A stretch of DNA of 49,749 nucleotides from Clostridia bacterium (GCA_016937975.1 JAFGVN010000080.1:1-49749); one strand, 5' to 3'. Positions 25,358-34,496 are shown, numbered from the stretch's first letter. Program-made: numbers and translations. The notes: generated by a model not told the origin, from the letters alone.

Positions 25358-26122
25358 ATGTATAAATTAGTAAGTCTGGATTTAGATGGAACACTACTAA
25401 ACTCAGCTTCATCCATATCAGAAAGAAATTTCAACAGTTTAAGCTGTTGTCATTATAAAGGTGTTGTTACAGTGATTGCCACAGGGAGGCCGCCACGTTA
25501 TACTTTAAAGCTTTTACCGGAACCTTTGGCTTCTGGTTATGTGGTTTGCTACAATGGTGCAAGAATTTATTACAATCATGTTCTATTAAGAGAACTGTCC
25601 ATACATTCTAATTTCGTGGAGGAACTACTTAATACTTGCTCCAAAGCCAAAATAGCTTTGGAAATTGATGATGATTTATATACTAATTTTGATGAAAATC
25701 CAATGTGGCCTCAAATGGTTTCCAAAAAAATTGTAGATTTAAAATCTTATGAGGATACTTTAAAGATTTTAATCATCAATGATGAACATGTAGATGTGGA
25801 TCAGTTGATTCGACTATTTGGTCATCGATCTAATATCGTTTTGACTTACAATAATCAATTGATTGAAATTACTGCTCAAATGGTTTCAAAAGCAGAAGCA
25901 TTAAATTGGATTGCAAATCGTTTGAATTTGGCGATGGAAAATGTTCTTGCTTTTGGTGACGACAATAATGATTTTGCCATTATTCAAGCGGCCGGTTGGG
26001 GTGTGGCCATGGGTAATAGTAATCAAGCCATTAAGCATTGTGCTGATGAAGTGACTTTATCCAATGACGAAGATGGTGTAGCCGTTGTAATAGAAAGATT
26101 AATGGAGTGTTTTCATGAATGA
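25358..26122 (+). CDS. Cof-type HAD-superfamily phosphatase
   Basis: 254 residues. Motif I DLDGTLLN near the N-terminus with nucleophile Asp, IATGRPPRY (motif II region) and the C-terminal FGDDNNDFAIIQAAGWGVAMGN (motifs III/IV) identify a Cof/IIB HAD hydrolase, which dephosphorylates sugar phosphates or similar small molecules. The start is the ATG at 25358, preceded by AGGAAAGGTG, rather than 25319, which lies inside the promoter. It overlaps the next gene by eight bases and so is co-transcribed with it. Substrate unknown. Confidence 0.9.
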   Translation: MYKLVSLDLDGTLLNSASSISERNFNSLSCCHYKGVVTVIATGRPPRYTLKLLPEPLASGYVVCYNGARIYYNHVLLRELSIHSNFVEELLNTCSKAKIALEIDDDLYTNFDENPMWPQMVSKKIVDLKSYEDTLKILIINDEHVDVDQLIRLFGHRSNIVLTYNNQLIEITAQMVSKAEALNWIANRLNLAMENVLAFGDDNNDFAIIQAAGWGVAMGNSNQAIKHCADEVTLSNDEDGVAVVIERLMECFHE

Positions 26123-27848
26123 TATGAATACCATAAAAAAGACAATTGAAGAAGTGATACAAGCCATTAACTCTGTTATTCAAGTGGATGTAACGGTCAT
26201 TGATCGTCAGTACAATAGAATCGCAGCCACGGGCAATTATGTAGATCAAATTGGGCAAAAGGTAGCTAAAAACTCAGTATTTTATAAGGCTTTAAATTCT
26301 GGTCAGGAATATATTGTTGAATCTCCTAGGACGGATTTGGTTTGTCAAGATTGTGAGAGAAAATCAATATGCAAAGAATATGCTGAAGTTTGTTGTCCTA
26401 TTTTTCTAGGAGACGAAGTTATTGGGATTATTGGACTGGTAGCCTTTGATTTGTTTCAACGAGAACAAATATTAAATAATAAGGAAAATCTGTTAAACTT
26501 TCTAAAAAAAATGGCAGGTTTAATTTCTTCCAAACTTAGAGAAGAAATCAGTACTGAACAGATTAAGAAACAATCCGAAGAAATTGAGGTTCTATTTAAC
26601 TTCATTGATTCTGCTATTGTTTCTTTAGATGAAAAGGGTAATATTTTGAAAGGTAATTGCAAAGCCAAAAAATTATTATCTTTGGAACAGTATGAAAATA
26701 TCTCACAGCTGATTCACGATTTTAGATTTTCAAAACAAAGTTATCAAGACCGTTTTGAAAGACGTAATTCATCGGGAGTCGATCGCTTCTTATATCAGAC
26801 AAGACCTATTATTATTGATGGTCGTTTGGAACAGATGGTTGTAACCTTTTCAAAAGAAGAGGATCTCATCCATGTGATGAATGATATGATCAACCAAAGA
26901 CAGGTTGTTACATTTGATGATATTATCGGCAAGAACAAAAACTTTATGGATGTGGTTCAAACAGCAAGGCAGTCATCAAAGTCGGATTCAACGATTTTGA
27001 TTCAAGGTCCATCAGGTACTGGCAAAGAATTGTTCGCAAGAGCAATTCACAATGAAAGTTTAAGAAGAAATGGCTCTTTTGTGGCCATAAATTGCGCTGC
27101 AATTCCTGAAAGTCTCATTGAAAGTGAATTGTTTGGTTATGAAGAAGGTGCTTTTACAGGCGCATTAAAAGGTGGTAAACCAGGCAAGTTTGAAATTGCC
27201 AATAAGGGTACCATTTTTCTGGATGAAATAGGAGATATGCCTATTCACCTTCAGTCGAAACTTCTACGTGTCCTTCAAGAGCGGGAAGTTGAACGAATTG
27301 GTGGTAAACATAGTATTTCAATTGATGTCAGAGTTATTGCAGCTACCCATCAAGATCTTCAAACCCTTGTCGCTGAAAAAGGCTTTAGAGAAGACTTGTA
27401 TTATAGATTAAATGTTATTCCTGTAAGACTCTCACCGCTTAGAGAACGATTGGATGATGTGCCTATGTTGGCAGATTTCTTTTTAAAGCGTTACAATATC
27501 AAATTAACAAAACAGATACAGGGTTTTGAACCTGAGGTTATGCATTTCTTTAAGCAATATAAATGGCAAGGCAATATACGTGAGATGGAAAATGTTATTG
27601 AGTATGCAGTTAATATGTGTCATCAAAGTAAAATATCTCAAAAGCACTTACCAAATAATCTTTCAAAATCTGCCGAGAGTTGCTTAAAGGAGAAGATGAT
27701 TGTGCCACTTGAGATTTTGGAAAAGGAGATGATTCAAATAGCGCTTGAAAAATATCCTAGAACAAAAGAAGGTGTAGAGCAAATTGTCAACGCCTTAGGC
27801 ATCTCTAGAGCAACTTTATATCGTAAAATCAAGTATTATGATTTGTAG
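26115..27848 (+). CDS. Sigma-54-dependent activator with N-terminal Cys-cluster sensor (CdsR-like)
   Basis: 577 residues. Residues 1-145 form a GAF-like domain with five cysteines at 77, 80, 86, 93 and 94 (C-x2-C-x5-C-x6-CC), followed by a PAS-like part (155-260). The AAA+ domain has Walker A GPSGTGKE (298-305), the sigma-54 contact loop GAFTGA (345-350) and Walker B IFLDEIGD. A Fis-type helix-turn-helix (ALGISRATLYRKIKYY) ends the protein. The neighbouring cysteine desulfidase gene has a sigma-54 promoter and three upstream palindromes, so this is almost certainly its activator, comparable to CdsR of Clostridioides difficile. The cysteine cluster could sense cysteine, redox state or a metal/Fe-S centre; this is inference. 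Another ATG at 26124 is possible as start. Confidence 0.9.
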   Translation: MNDMNTIKKTIEEVIQAINSVIQVDVTVIDRQYNRIAATGNYVDQIGQKVAKNSVFYKALNSGQEYIVESPRTDLVCQDCERKSICKEYAEVCCPIFLGDEVIGIIGLVAFDLFQREQILNNKENLLNFLKKMAGLISSKLREEISTEQIKKQSEEIEVLFNFIDSAIVSLDEKGNILKGNCKAKKLLSLEQYENISQLIHDFRFSKQSYQDRFERRNSSGVDRFLYQTRPIIIDGRLEQMVVTFSKEEDLIHVMNDMINQRQVVTFDDIIGKNKNFMDVVQTARQSSKSDSTILIQGPSGTGKELFARAIHNESLRRNGSFVAINCAAIPESLIESELFGYEEGAFTGALKGGKPGKFEIANKGTIFLDEIGDMPIHLQSKLLRVLQEREVERIGGKHSISIDVRVIAATHQDLQTLVAEKGFREDLYYRLNVIPVRLSPLRERLDDVPMLADFFLKRYNIKLTKQIQGFEPEVMHFFKQYKWQGNIREMENVIEYAVNMCHQSKISQKHLPNNLSKSAESCLKEKMIVPLEILEKEMIQIALEKYPRTKEGVEQIVNALGISRATLYRKIKYYDL

Positions 27849-27912
27849 TCTCAAAATGAGATGTATCTCAAAATGAGAATGCAAAATTAAGATGGTGAGT
27901 CTCAAAATGAGA
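27849..27912. promoter_or_regulatory. Three upstream activator sites for the sigma-54 activator
   Basis: TCTCAAAATGAGA occurs identically at 27849-27861, 27866-27878 and 27900-27912. Each is a palindrome with arms TCTCA/TGAGA. Start-to-start distances are 17 and 34 bp, so the third sits at twice the unit spacing. They lie about 120-180 bp before the sigma-54 promoter, the usual distance for enhancer sites. Confidence 0.85.
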
Positions 27913-27926
27913 TTGACCATCTTTTT
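27891..27926 (+). terminator. Terminator of the activator gene, built around activator site 3
   Basis: GATGGT (27891-27896) pairs with ACCATC (27916-27921), and TCTCA/TGAGA of the third activator site continues the stem inside, followed by T5. One sequence thus serves as terminator for the upstream gene and as protein-binding site for the downstream gene. Confidence 0.7.
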
Positions 27927-28027
27927 CATTGAGAAGATATTTATAATTTCTTCAAAGAAAGTAGAATAATCAATGTTTTAGAGAAACTCAAATACAATAT
28001 TATTAATTGATTTGACATTCATTGAGT

Positions 28028-28043
28028 TGGCACGTCATTTGCG
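28028..28043 (+). promoter_or_regulatory. Sigma-54 promoter of the cysteine desulfidase gene
   Basis: TGGCACGTCATTTGCG matches the -24/-12 consensus: GG at 28029-28030 and GC at 28041-28042 are separated by exactly ten bases. Transcription should start near 28054, 15 bases before the ATG. Confidence 0.9.
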
Positions 28044-28068
28044 TATATGAAGTGTGGAGGTGTCTTAC

Positions 28069-29331
28069 ATGAAAAAAGAATTGATTTATTTATTAGAAGC
28101 CGAAGTAAAACCAGCGATGGGATGTACTGAACCCGTGGCTGTAACTTTGGCAGTTGCAAAAGCTAGAGTCATTGGTGGACATGAGACAATTGATGAAATC
28201 CAAGTAGAAGTGAGTCCTAACATATATAAAAATGGTTTGTCTGTTGGTATACCCAAAAGTGACGAAGTAGGCATATTAAAGGCAGCAGCTATTGGTGCTG
28301 TTACTGGTAATCCAGACTTAGGTTTGAAAATTTATGAAAGCATTCATCATATTGGTGATTCAGATGAACATGTGATCCATAAAATTAAAGTCTCTATTGC
28401 AGATACTGATGAAAAAATATGGATAAAAGTTAATATGAAATCAGTGGATAAGGAAACAACTGTGATTATTCAAGGCATGCATCAGCATTTTTCGTACATT
28501 AGCCACAATGGTGAAGTCTTAGTAGACCATCAAATTAAATCTATGGATGCAAGTTTTGACATAAGAACATTGACCATAAAAGATATACTGAATGAAGTTG
28601 AAAATGCAGCATTTGAATCTGTTTCTTTCTTGATGGAAGGTTTGGAAATGAATGCTATTGTTTCAAAAGCTGGCTTAGAAAACAAATTGGGTTTAGGCGT
28701 AGGCTACAACACCAAGTTCAATATGGACAAGGGGTTATTAGGTGATGATTTAGCCAATAGAGCGATGTGTTATACTGCTGCAGCATCTGATGCAAGAATG
28801 TCAGGGATTTCCTTACCAGTAATGAGTTCTAATGGTAGTGGTAATAACGGTTTAACAGCAATTTTACCTTTATATGCCTATGATGAATTTTATAATGTAC
28901 CTAAAGAAAAAATGGCAAAAGCACTTGCTTTAAGTCATTTGATTAATTGCTATATCAAAGCTGAAATTGGTAGGTTGTCTGCCTTATGCAGCTGTGGTAT
29001 TTCTGCAGCTACTGGTGCATCTGCAGCCATAACATGGTTAATGGGTGGCGATTACGATGCAATAAGCGGTACCATTCAAAATATGATTGCCAATTTATCA
29101 GGAATGATTTGTGATGGTGCAAAAAACAGTTGTGCATTAAAATTAGCAACTTCTGCTAGTATTGGTGTAAAATCGGCTCTTTGGTCGCTTTCAGGCACAT
29201 TTGCGTCTGCAAATGATGGCATCATTGGAAGAACTGTTGAAGAAAGCATTTTAAACTTAGGTGTGCTTAGTCGTGAAGGCATGCAGTTGACAGATCAAAC
29301 CATTTTAAAAATTATGCAGAGCATGCAATAG
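28069..29331 (+). CDS. cdsB: L-cysteine desulfidase, iron-sulfur enzyme (CyuA/YhaM/CdsB family)
   Basis: 420 residues, the family's normal length. The conserved cysteines expected to hold a [4Fe-4S] cluster are in MGCTEPVAVT (N-terminus), LSALCSCGIS and GMICDGAKNSCALK. These enzymes, related to serine dehydratase alpha chains, split L-cysteine into pyruvate, ammonia and sulfide in the cytoplasm; some databases label them serine dehydratase. The ATG at 28069 is eight bases after GGAGG; an upstream in-frame GTG would place that site inside the gene. Expression is sigma-54 dependent by sequence (promoter 28028-28043) and surely driven by the activator encoded just upstream. The pairing parallels CdsR/CdsB of C. 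difficile. Confidence 0.88.
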   Translation: MKKELIYLLEAEVKPAMGCTEPVAVTLAVAKARVIGGHETIDEIQVEVSPNIYKNGLSVGIPKSDEVGILKAAAIGAVTGNPDLGLKIYESIHHIGDSDEHVIHKIKVSIADTDEKIWIKVNMKSVDKETTVIIQGMHQHFSYISHNGEVLVDHQIKSMDASFDIRTLTIKDILNEVENAAFESVSFLMEGLEMNAIVSKAGLENKLGLGVGYNTKFNMDKGLLGDDLANRAMCYTAAASDARMSGISLPVMSSNGSGNNGLTAILPLYAYDEFYNVPKEKMAKALALSHLINCYIKAEIGRLSALCSCGISAATGASAAITWLMGGDYDAISGTIQNMIANLSGMICDGAKNSCALKLATSASIGVKSALWSLSGTFASANDGIIGRTVEESILNLGVLSREGMQLTDQTILKIMQSMQ

Positions 29332-29383
29332 TTTAGTGTTCTAACTTTAGGGTATAGTTTTCATGTGATCAAAGGAGGATTTC

Positions 29384-29800
29384 ATGAAAGTTATACCTTA
29401 TTTATCTTTTAAAGGTGAAGCTGAGAATGCCATTCATTTATACAAGAATGCGCTAAGTGGAGAAGTTGTCTATATCATGCGGTACAAGGAAAATGAAGGT
29501 ATTCCCTGTAGCGAACACTATAAGGAAAAGCTTCTTCACGCTCAACTTCAAGTGGGTGATGATCTTTTATACTTATCAGATGCCATGGAAACAGAAGAGT
29601 TGACTCATGGCAATCAACTTGAAGTGAATATTAATTTCGATTCAGTAGAAGCCCTTGAACATGCTTATGCGGTCTTGGCAGAAGATGCTCTTAATATACA
29701 AATGCCTCTCCAAGATACCTTTTGGAAAGCAAAATTTGCTTCCTTAACAGACTGTTATGGTATTGGTTGGAGCTTAAATTATACTTATCCAGAGGATTAA
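29384..29800 (+). CDS. VOC-superfamily protein, PhnB/3-demethylubiquinone-like
   Basis: 138 residues. The start MKVIPYLSFKGEAENAIHLYKNAL and the end FWKAKFASLTDCYGIGWSLNY are typical of PhnB-like members of the glyoxalase/bleomycin-resistance fold. They are small dimeric cytosolic proteins and few have known functions. AAAGGAGG precedes the ATG. Single gene with its own terminator (29799-29820). Confidence 0.85.
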   Translation: MKVIPYLSFKGEAENAIHLYKNALSGEVVYIMRYKENEGIPCSEHYKEKLLHAQLQVGDDLLYLSDAMETEELTHGNQLEVNINFDSVEALEHAYAVLAEDALNIQMPLQDTFWKAKFASLTDCYGIGWSLNYTYPED

Positions 29801-29820
29801 ACAGCGAATGCTGTTTTTCT
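29799..29820 (+). terminator. Terminator after the PhnB-like gene
   Basis: AAACAGC/GCTGTTT with a GAAT loop, continuing into T-rich sequence (TTTTTCTTTTT overall). It overlaps the stop codon of the gene. Confidence 0.7.
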
Positions 29821-29921
29821 TTTTGAATGTTAATGAACGGTAAAGGTTTTCCTTCTTTTTTATGGAAATTAAACTTCTGTTCCGAGGTCATTTAGTGTAA
29901 AATAGAGTCTGGGAGGTTCCT

Positions 29922-30305
29922 ATGCAATATACATCACAAATGATATTTTTATATTTTAAGAATTTTGAAAAGGGATGTGAATTTCTTGAAAAGGTTCTTG
30001 AGTTAAAAGAAGTTTTTAATCCTGGATGGGCAGTTGTGTATCAATCTGTAAATCAAGGTTTTATTGGAGCCGTAAAAGCTGAAGAAGGCTCGATTGACAG
30101 TTCAAAAAAAGGTGGTTCTTTAATCAGTTTAACCGTAGAGGATATTCATGAAGCATATGAAGTGATTCAGAAGCGCTATAAATATGTCTCAGAAATCAAG
30201 TTCTTTGAAGATATTCACTTATATTCATTTTTAATACAAGGACCTGAGGAATATACTTTTGAAATTCAGTCCTTTAATGACCAGCATTTAGAAGCGATTT
30301 TTTAG
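29922..30305 (+). CDS. VOC-family small protein
   Basis: 127 residues with the glyoxalase-fold pattern: an N-terminal strand (QMIFLYFKNFEKGCEFLEKVLEL), a mid strand with GFIGAVKAEEG, and a C-terminal strand EEYTFEIQSFN. No metal-ligand set is obvious. GGGAGG precedes the ATG. Nine bases separate it from the YigZ-family gene, with which it probably forms an operon that continues into nadE. Function unknown. Confidence 0.75.
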   Translation: MQYTSQMIFLYFKNFEKGCEFLEKVLELKEVFNPGWAVVYQSVNQGFIGAVKAEEGSIDSSKKGGSLISLTVEDIHEAYEVIQKRYKYVSEIKFFEDIHLYSFLIQGPEEYTFEIQSFNDQHLEAIF

Positions 30306-30314
30306 GGAGAATAC

Positions 30315-30971
30315 ATGGCACATTATAAAACAGTTTACCAATATGGAGAAAGTTTGGATGTGATCAATAAGTCCAGGTTCATAGGTTACTGTAAACCCAT
30401 TGAAACAATAGAAGAAGCACAAGAGTTCATTGAAACCATCAAAAAAAAGCATTGGGATGCTAGTCATAATGTACCAGTGTATATTATTGGTGACCATATG
30501 CAGATTCAAAAGGCAAGTGATGATGGAGAACCGTCAGGCACTGCTGGAGTCCCTATACTTAATATTTTAAAGAATGAAAATATTACCAATGTTGTGATTG
30601 TCATTACAAGATATTTTGGTGGTGTGAAATTAGGTTCAGGTGGTTTAGTTAGAGCATACAGTCAGAGTGCAAAGCGTGTTTTGGAAGCTTCTCAGATTAT
30701 AGAAATGGAAAGCTATGAATGGTTTGACGTTACCATGAGTTATACCTTACATGGCAAATTCCAAAATTTTTTGATGCAACATCCTGAATACTTTATTATA
30801 GAAACGAATTATACAGATCAAGTTTGTACATCTGTATATGTTCATCTCAGTAAAAAAGAAAATTTTGAAAAAGAAGTCATCAACATGACTAATGATCAAT
30901 GTCATATAAAAAGTGTAAAAGAGGCATTACTGAAGATTTCGGGTAATACCTGGATTAAGGAGGAAGTATGA
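30315..30971 (+). CDS. YigZ / IMPACT family protein
   Basis: 218 residues. KSRFIGYCKPIETIEEAQEFI, SDDGEPSGTAGVPIL and VVIVITRYFGGVKLGSGGLVRAYS are the hallmark blocks of the UPF0029 domain, followed by the C-terminal DUF1949-like domain. Bacterial members bind nucleic acid or ribosome-related partners, but no precise role is established. It overlaps nadE by four bases (translational coupling). Confidence 0.92.
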   Translation: MAHYKTVYQYGESLDVINKSRFIGYCKPIETIEEAQEFIETIKKKHWDASHNVPVYIIGDHMQIQKASDDGEPSGTAGVPILNILKNENITNVVIVITRYFGGVKLGSGGLVRAYSQSAKRVLEASQIIEMESYEWFDVTMSYTLHGKFQNFLMQHPEYFIIETNYTDQVCTSVYVHLSKKENFEKEVINMTNDQCHIKSVKEALLKISGNTWIKEEV

Positions 30972-31702
30972 TAGAAAAAAAAGTAGAATTTATAGTAGAT
31001 TGGCTAAGAGAACAAGTAAAAATTTCTCATACAAATGGTATTTTAGTTGGTTTGTCAGGTGGTATTGATTCATCAGTTGTAGCAAATCTTATTAAAAGAG
31101 CTTTTCCAGATAATTGTATTGGTGTTGTATTACCATGTAAAAGTAATCCTAAGGATAAAGCGGATGCCATTGCTGTTGCAGAAGCATGTGACATGAAATA
31201 TGTGGAAATCGAATTATCGGATGCTCATACTTCAATATTTGATCAGGCAATCAAAGCTTTAGGTAGCAGTCAACCTACAAAACAATTAACAGATGGAAAT
31301 TTGAGAGCAAGACTTAGAATGAGCGCTTTATATACCATCAGTAGTGAGTTGGGTTACTTGGTTGCAGGTACTGATAATGCTGCTGAATTATATACAGGTT
31401 ATTTCACAAAATATGGTGATGGTGGTGTTGATATTTTACCTATTGCTAGATTATCGAAAGCAGAAGTTTTTGAGTGGGCAAAGCATTTAAATGTGCCGCA
31501 ATCAGTAATTGACCGTAAACCTTCAGCAGGTTTGTGGGAAGGTCAAACGGATGAAGATGAAATGGGTGTAACTTATGATGCTATTGATGCTTTCTTGCAA
31601 GGCAAAAAAGTTACTGATGAAGAGTTGGAAATTATTGAAAGAATGAATCGCGTAACAGAACATAAGAGAAATATGCCACCTATGGCACCTGAATTTGCAT
31701 AA
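30968..31702 (+). CDS. nadE: NH3-dependent NAD(+) synthetase
   Basis: 244 residues. The PP-loop LSGGIDSS lies at residues 29-36, with TDNAAELYTGYFTKYGDGG, LPIARLSKAEV, and PSAGLWEGQTDEDEMGVTYD typical of NadE. It amidates nicotinic acid adenine dinucleotide using ATP and ammonia in the last step of NAD synthesis. There is no glutaminase domain, so free ammonia is the nitrogen donor. GGAGGAAGT precedes the ATG; last gene of the three-gene operon, followed by a strong terminator. Confidence 0.95.
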   Translation: MIEKKVEFIVDWLREQVKISHTNGILVGLSGGIDSSVVANLIKRAFPDNCIGVVLPCKSNPKDKADAIAVAEACDMKYVEIELSDAHTSIFDQAIKALGSSQPTKQLTDGNLRARLRMSALYTISSELGYLVAGTDNAAELYTGYFTKYGDGGVDILPIARLSKAEVFEWAKHLNVPQSVIDRKPSAGLWEGQTDEDEMGVTYDAIDAFLQGKKVTDEELEIIERMNRVTEHKRNMPPMAPEFA

Positions 31703-31709
31703 AAAATGC

Positions 31710-31739
31710 TTCCAAGTCGTCTGACTTGGAATTTTTTTT
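31710..31739 (+). terminator. Terminator after nadE
   Basis: TTCCAAGTC/GACTTGGAA, a perfect nine-bp stem with GTCT loop, followed by T8. Confidence 0.9.
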
Positions 31740-31826
31740 GTAAATTATGGAATATTCCTTTAAGAGTATCACTTCTTGATGCGTAAATAATACATAAAAG
31801 GGTATTTATGCACTAGGAGAAAAATT

Positions 31827-32669
31827 ATGATTATAAAATTTAAACCGAAAGATTTTGAAGAATGTCTCATGGGTATGCCAATAGACAATTGGCTCCTTGT
31901 AGATGAGCCGTCTTTTAATGAAGAACAATTGGAATTAAGACATGCAACAAGACCTAAGATGTTGATTTCCCATATTGTGGAGCTGGACGGCATTTATGAA
32001 AAAAATAATGCCCTTCACATTAGAGGGTACACAAAATTTGATTATTTATTGAAAACCCCTGATATCCCCAATACTTTCAAGGTAGTATTAATGCGCGCAC
32101 ATCAGGAAGTTTTATTGAAACATCAGACTTTGGGATGTTATTTATCATCCTATATGTTTGATCGGTTTTTATATCCTTATTTAGTTGCCACTCAAAGTAA
32201 GTTTTTATTAAAGAGTTATATGATGGAAAGAATGATGAAATTTGATCAGTTTGCATTAACTGGAAATTTACAGTTTGCCAACTATAATGAAATTCTTTAT
32301 GAAATTATTATTCCAAAAGATGATTATACACTTTATTCCTTTAATACTTATGAATTTGAAGAAATTTCTGGTGAGAATAGATTCTCATATTTCTGTGGTG
32401 TTTACTTAAATGAAAATATGATTGAAAAGTTAGATTTTTCTTTGATGTTACCAAATAAAATGGTAATCAGCTTAGGCGGCTTAAATCAAATTTTAAAAAG
32501 TCGAAACATTGTGACTATTTCACAATTTAAAGAAGAAATTTACAGATATTGCTATGATAATATTGTGAATTTAAGGTTACAATTTAAATACAGAGCTTTT
32601 AGTAAGCACTTAATTGATGAATTGATTTGGAAACCTTTAATGAATTTGTATGGGGGAAGAGATGACTAA
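31827..32669 (+). CDS. Conserved-looking protein of unknown function, coupled to adenine deaminase
   Basis: 280 residues that I do not recognise. There is no signal peptide or clear membrane helix. The sequence is rich in aromatic and hydrophobic residues and in alternating strands and helices, with no obvious catalytic motif. The sequence LRHATRPKMLISHIVELDG near residue 45 and the middle part YSSYMFDRFLYPYLVATQS-like stretch are notable only for their composition. AGGAGAAAAATT precedes the ATG. It overlaps ade by eight bases, so the two are translated together and may be functionally linked. An imperfect inverted repeat (GCGTAAATA..GTATTTATGC) lies in its leader. Confidence 0.75.
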   Translation: MIIKFKPKDFEECLMGMPIDNWLLVDEPSFNEEQLELRHATRPKMLISHIVELDGIYEKNNALHIRGYTKFDYLLKTPDIPNTFKVVLMRAHQEVLLKHQTLGCYLSSYMFDRFLYPYLVATQSKFLLKSYMMERMMKFDQFALTGNLQFANYNEILYEIIIPKDDYTLYSFNTYEFEEISGENRFSYFCGVYLNENMIEKLDFSLMLPNKMVISLGGLNQILKSRNIVTISQFKEEIYRYCYDNIVNLRLQFKYRAFSKHLIDELIWKPLMNLYGGRDD

Positions 32670-34392
32670 GAGAGAGAGAATACAAGATCGTATTAATATG
32701 GCTGCTGGAAGAGAACCAGTTGAGTTAGTGTTGGAGAACTGTAAAATTGTCAATGTATTTAATCATAAAATCATGGAAGGAAATATTGCCATAGATTCTG
32801 GAAAAATCATTGGTATTGGGAATTACACGGGAAAAGAAACCTTAGATATGAAAGGCAGATACATTGCACCTGGTTTAATTGACAGTCATGAGCATTTGGA
32901 ATCTGCTATGGTAACACCTGCACAAATGGCTAGAGTTGTTGTCCCAAGAGGTACCACTACCATTATTGCAGATCCCCATGAAATTGCAAATGTCTGTGGT
33001 CTAAAAGGCATAGAGTTTATGATGGATTCAGCGAATAATGTTCCCTTGAATGTTTTTTTCATGTTACCTTCATGTGTACCGGCAACAGAATTTGAAACTT
33101 CAGGTGCAAAACTTTTAGCTGAAGATTTATCTAAACTAATTAAGCAGACCAATGTTTTAGGTCTAGGTGAGTTAATGGATTTTCCAGGTGTAATTTCTGG
33201 CAGATCAGATATCATTGATAAGATTTTAATCGCACAAGATAAAATCATTGATGGGCATGGACCGGTCATTAAAGGAAAAGAGCTTAATGCCTATATGATT
33301 AGTGGTGTGAAAACGGATCATGAATGCAGTACCTTAGAAGAAATGGAAGAACGTCTAGATCGAGGCATGTATATCGCCATTAGAGAAGGCTCTGCAGCAA
33401 GAAATTTGAAAACCTTAATTCAAGGTGTTCATGAGAATAATGCAAGAAGAATGACTTTGTGTACAGATGATAAAAGTCCTGAAGATATTCTAAAAGAGGG
33501 ACACATTGATTTTAGTGTCAGAAAAGCTATCAGCTTAGGTATAGATCCTATTACAGCGATTCAAATGGCAACTATAAATACTGCTGAATGTTATCATTTA
33601 AGAGATATTGGAGGTATTGCACCTGGTTATGATGCGGACTTGATTGTTTTAGATGATTTAAAGAATTTTAATGTTCTTGAAGTCTTTAAGAAGGGTGTGA
33701 AAGTTGCTGAAGAGGGCAAAGCCTTGTTTAAAGTTTCAGAATCAGATACTTCGGATGTTGTTAATACAGTTAATATGAAGTCAGTCTCAAAAGATGACTT
33801 GCAAATTAAACTCAACAATGATGTTGTTCGTGTCATCAGTGTTCTGCCTTTTAGTCTGGTCACTGAAAGCAATATTCGTAAAGTCAATCTGGATGCCAAT
33901 GGTCATTTTGAGAAACATAGATTCCTAGATATCGTTAAACTGGCTGTTGTTGAGCGTCATAAAAGCACTGGCAATATTGGATTGGGGCTAGTGGAGAATT
34001 TTAAGATTCAAAATGGTGCAATTGCAACGACTATTGGGCATGATTCACACAATATGATTGTTATTGGTGACAATGATGAAGACATGTTAACAGCCATCGC
34101 TGAAGTAAGAAGGTTAGAGGGTGGTATCGCTGTTGTACACAACAAAAAAGTGGACTCATTACAACTTAGAATTGGAGGTTTGATGTCAGATCAGCCGATG
34201 GAATTTGTAGCAAAACGTTTAGAGGAGTTGTTAAACATTGCTCATCATGAATTACAAGTAAATCCTAAAATAGATCCATTTATGACTTTGAGTTTTTTAG
34301 CACTGCCAGTAATCCCAGATATTAAATTGACAGATAAAGGTTTATTTGATGTACTTGACTTTAAATTTGTAGATGTGGAAGTAAATGAATAG
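32662..34392 (+). CDS. ade: Adenine deaminase
   Basis: 576 residues, the family's usual length. Amidohydrolase metal motif IDSHEHLES near residues 73-81, GTTTIIADPHEIANV, the GHGP and TDHECS blocks, and CTDDKSPEDI match bacterial Ade, which converts adenine to hypoxanthine and ammonia in purine salvage. The C-terminal part (GDNDEDMLTAIAEVRRLEGGIAVV) is also typical. ATG at 32662 is chosen because GGGGGAAGAG precedes it; an in-frame ATG at 32650 would include that site. Followed by a strong terminator. Confidence 0.94.
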   Translation: MTKRERIQDRINMAAGREPVELVLENCKIVNVFNHKIMEGNIAIDSGKIIGIGNYTGKETLDMKGRYIAPGLIDSHEHLESAMVTPAQMARVVVPRGTTTIIADPHEIANVCGLKGIEFMMDSANNVPLNVFFMLPSCVPATEFETSGAKLLAEDLSKLIKQTNVLGLGELMDFPGVISGRSDIIDKILIAQDKIIDGHGPVIKGKELNAYMISGVKTDHECSTLEEMEERLDRGMYIAIREGSAARNLKTLIQGVHENNARRMTLCTDDKSPEDILKEGHIDFSVRKAISLGIDPITAIQMATINTAECYHLRDIGGIAPGYDADLIVLDDLKNFNVLEVFKKGVKVAEEGKALFKVSESDTSDVVNTVNMKSVSKDDLQIKLNNDVVRVISVLPFSLVTESNIRKVNLDANGHFEKHRFLDIVKLAVVERHKSTGNIGLGLVENFKIQNGAIATTIGHDSHNMIVIGDNDEDMLTAIAEVRRLEGGIAVVHNKKVDSLQLRIGGLMSDQPMEFVAKRLEELLNIAHHELQVNPKIDPFMTLSFLALPVIPDIKLTDKGLFDVLDFKFVDVEVNE

Positions 34393-34398
34393 AGGCTA

Positions 34399-34429
34399 GG
34401 TCTTGTAATAACATTTACAAGACCTTTTT
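34399..34429 (+). terminator. Terminator after ade
   Basis: GGTCTTGTAA/TTACAAGACC, a perfect ten-bp stem with a six-base loop, followed by T5. Confidence 0.9.
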
Positions 34430-34496
34430 ACTAAGAACTAATTGCAAGATCAACAAACAATATTGGTCATATTTATGAATATTTTTTTGAAGATAT

